A stretch of 64,000 bases of DNA, from positions 1,736,001-1,800,000 of the forward strand of contig NZ_CP014232.1 in the NCBI RefSeq assembly GCF_001553935.1, written 5' to 3'. Both the position numbers and the translations under genes were made by a program. The stretch's first letter is position 1; every line of letters starts with the position of its first letter. This document shows positions 62,910 to 64,000 of this stretch, piece by piece. The stretch is from Actinomyces oris. Its GTDB lineage: Bacteria; Actinomycetota; Actinomycetes; Actinomycetales; Actinomycetaceae. The notes below the pieces were generated by a model. It searched no databases, had not been told where the DNA came from, and saw nothing but the letters and a program-made list of their open reading frames with translations.

Positions 62910-64000
62910 TCAGGACAGCCGGCAGGCCCCCGGGCCCGGCCTGGTGACGATCACCGCGGCCTGCTCGGCGCCCGGCTCGCGGTCCCGGTAGGCCCCGATC
63001 CACTGCGCGGCGAAGGTCTCGGCGTCGTCGGCCCGCACCAGGGCGTACACCGACCCGCCCCACCCGGCGCCGAAGGAGGAGGCGCCGATGGCGCCCGCCT
63101 GGCGGGCCAGTGACACCATGAGCCGGGTCTGCGGCACCTGGTTGCCCAGGCCGCGGTCGGCCAGCTCCTGGGAGCGCCGGAGGACCTCACCTACGTCCGG
63201 GTCGGCCGCGGCGATCATCCGGGCACCGGCGGGAACCAGGACGAGGGACTCGGTGAGGAACTGCTCGATGCGCCGCCTCTCGTAGCCGGGCTCGCACAGC
63301 CCCAGCAGTTCCTTCAGGGCCGGGTCGCTGGCCGCCTGCTCGCCGGTGGCCTCCCCGATCAGGTGCCTGACGGCGCCGGCCAGGGAGGCGTCAGTGCGTC
63401 CGGTGGTCTCATTCCACCTGGCCAGCACCGCCTGGACGGTGCTCGGCCCGCGGTTGTAGTCCTCCAGGGCCGCGCCGGTCTTGTGGGCCAGCACCCCGCT
63501 CACGCCGACGACGAGCGCCCACTGGGTGGGGAAGGAGATGGTCTGATCGATGCGCATCGGGTCGAATCCGGCCAGGAGCAGCCGGTCCTGGGCGCCGCAC
63601 AGCATGCCGGTGTGGTCCTCGCTCCCGCCGCGGGTGCCCACCCCGCTGGTCCCCGGCAGGTCCCGCCACGCCCGTCCGCCCTCCACGGCGGCGAGGTATC
63701 CGGCCAGGGACAGCCGGTCGGGCATCGACTCGACCCACCGGGGATCCTTGTCCCAGCCGTTGAGGGAGGCCAGGGCCAGGGCCGTGGCGCACACCAGTGC
63801 GGAGGACGAGCTCATCCCGGAGGCCGGCGGCAGGTCCGAGGAGAGGGTCAGGTGGGCTGCGGCGCCCGCCCCGAAGTTGAGGGTGAGGCGGTCCAGCACG
63901 GTCTGAAGGTAGCGGCCCCAGTGGCCCGGCTCCAGGCCCGGGTCCACCCCGGCGCGCAGGGTCACCGGATCGCCGCAGTCCGTGGTGGCGGTCAGGGACC
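62910..64000 (-). CDS. galK: Galactokinase (GHMP kinase), partial at window edge
   Basis: About 363 codons, C-terminal part; the start lies beyond the right edge. The GHMP motif 2 LSSDLPPASGMSSSSALVCATALAL binds the phosphate of ATP, and SGVGTRGGSEDHTGMLCGAQDRLLLAGFDP holds the catalytic Asp region. The final motif is GASSFGAGWGGSVYALV. This is the galactokinase-like architecture, although related sugar kinases share it. It converges with arcA, 19 bases apart. Confidence 0.8.
   Translation of the reverse strand, partial: SLTATTDCGDPVTLRAGVDPGLEPGHWGRYLQTVLDRLTLNFGAGAAAHLTLSSDLPPASGMSSSSALVCATALALASLNGWDKDPRWVESMPDRLSLAGYLAAVEGGRAWRDLPGTSGVGTRGGSEDHTGMLCGAQDRLLLAGFDPMRIDQTISFPTQWALVVGVSGVLAHKTGAALEDYNRGPSTVQAVLARWNETTGRTDASLAGAVRHLIGEATGEQAASDPALKELLGLCEPGYERRRIEQFLTESLVLVPAGARMIAAADPDVGEVLRRSQELADRGLGNQVPQTRLMVSLARQAGAIGASSFGAGWGGSVYALVRADDAETFAAQWIGAYRDREPGAEQAAVIVTRPGPGACRLS

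Overview
The window is a contiguous piece of a high-GC Gram-positive chromosome. Frequent GTG starts, ATGA/GTGA stop-start overlaps, actinobacterial families (SigK/RskA, DipZ, HxlR, 7Fe ferredoxin beside dapC, b558-type SdhCAB, fused DppDF ATPases) and an LPXTG surface protein point to an actinobacterium of the Actinomyces type. This is an inference from gene content and composition. No rRNA, tRNA, CRISPR array, insertion sequence or phage module was seen.

Layout. 1-9000: housekeeping and accessory enzymes: a HAD fragment, an M18 aminopeptidase, a YchJ-like protein, an HxlR regulator lying between an old-yellow-enzyme and a quinone-oxidoreductase gene with a palindromic operator, a patatin, a NUDIX protein, a lipase-like hydrolase and the biotin transporter bioY. 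9000-22000: a luciferase-like monooxygenase, then two consecutive complete peptide ABC transporters, each with a two-domain fused ATPase. The substrate-binding lipoprotein of the first has its N- and C-terminal halves in circularly permuted order, while that of the second has the normal order. 22000-34000: a PH-like membrane protein, an MFS exporter of deviating composition, typA, a VanW-domain envelope protein with a repetitive acidic N-terminus, fdxA-dapC, an AAA ATPase behind two identical palindromes, and citrate synthase.

34000-40000 is an accessory stretch. It holds an orphan RHH protein beside a GntR-like remnant, a VOC protein, a lower-GC gene for a secreted SGNH-esterase/VWA/PKD/TSP3 protein with an LPXTG anchor, and three tandem paralogues of an unrecognised family with an arginine-pair signal. 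The third paralogue is degenerate and frameshifted. A large intergenic hairpin follows the next gene.

40800-64000: sdhCAB, dapD, a histidine phosphatase, menE, a pfkB/ADP-ribosylglycohydrolase pair, menA, a YagU remnant beside nested inverted repeats, a Gln/Gly-rich lipoprotein, dipZ with sigK-rskA, menB, a two-component system next to a small secreted two-cysteine peptide gene with its own terminator, arginine deiminase arcA, and a galactokinase cut by the window end.

Together the genes describe an organism that imports peptides, makes menaquinone (menE, menA, menB) for a b558-type succinate dehydrogenase, makes diaminopimelate by the succinylase branch (dapD, dapC), scavenges biotin, degrades arginine and decorates its surface by sortase. 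The most unusual items are the permuted binding protein, the SGNH-VWA surface protein with its paralogue array, and the small peptide beside the histidine kinase/regulator pair.
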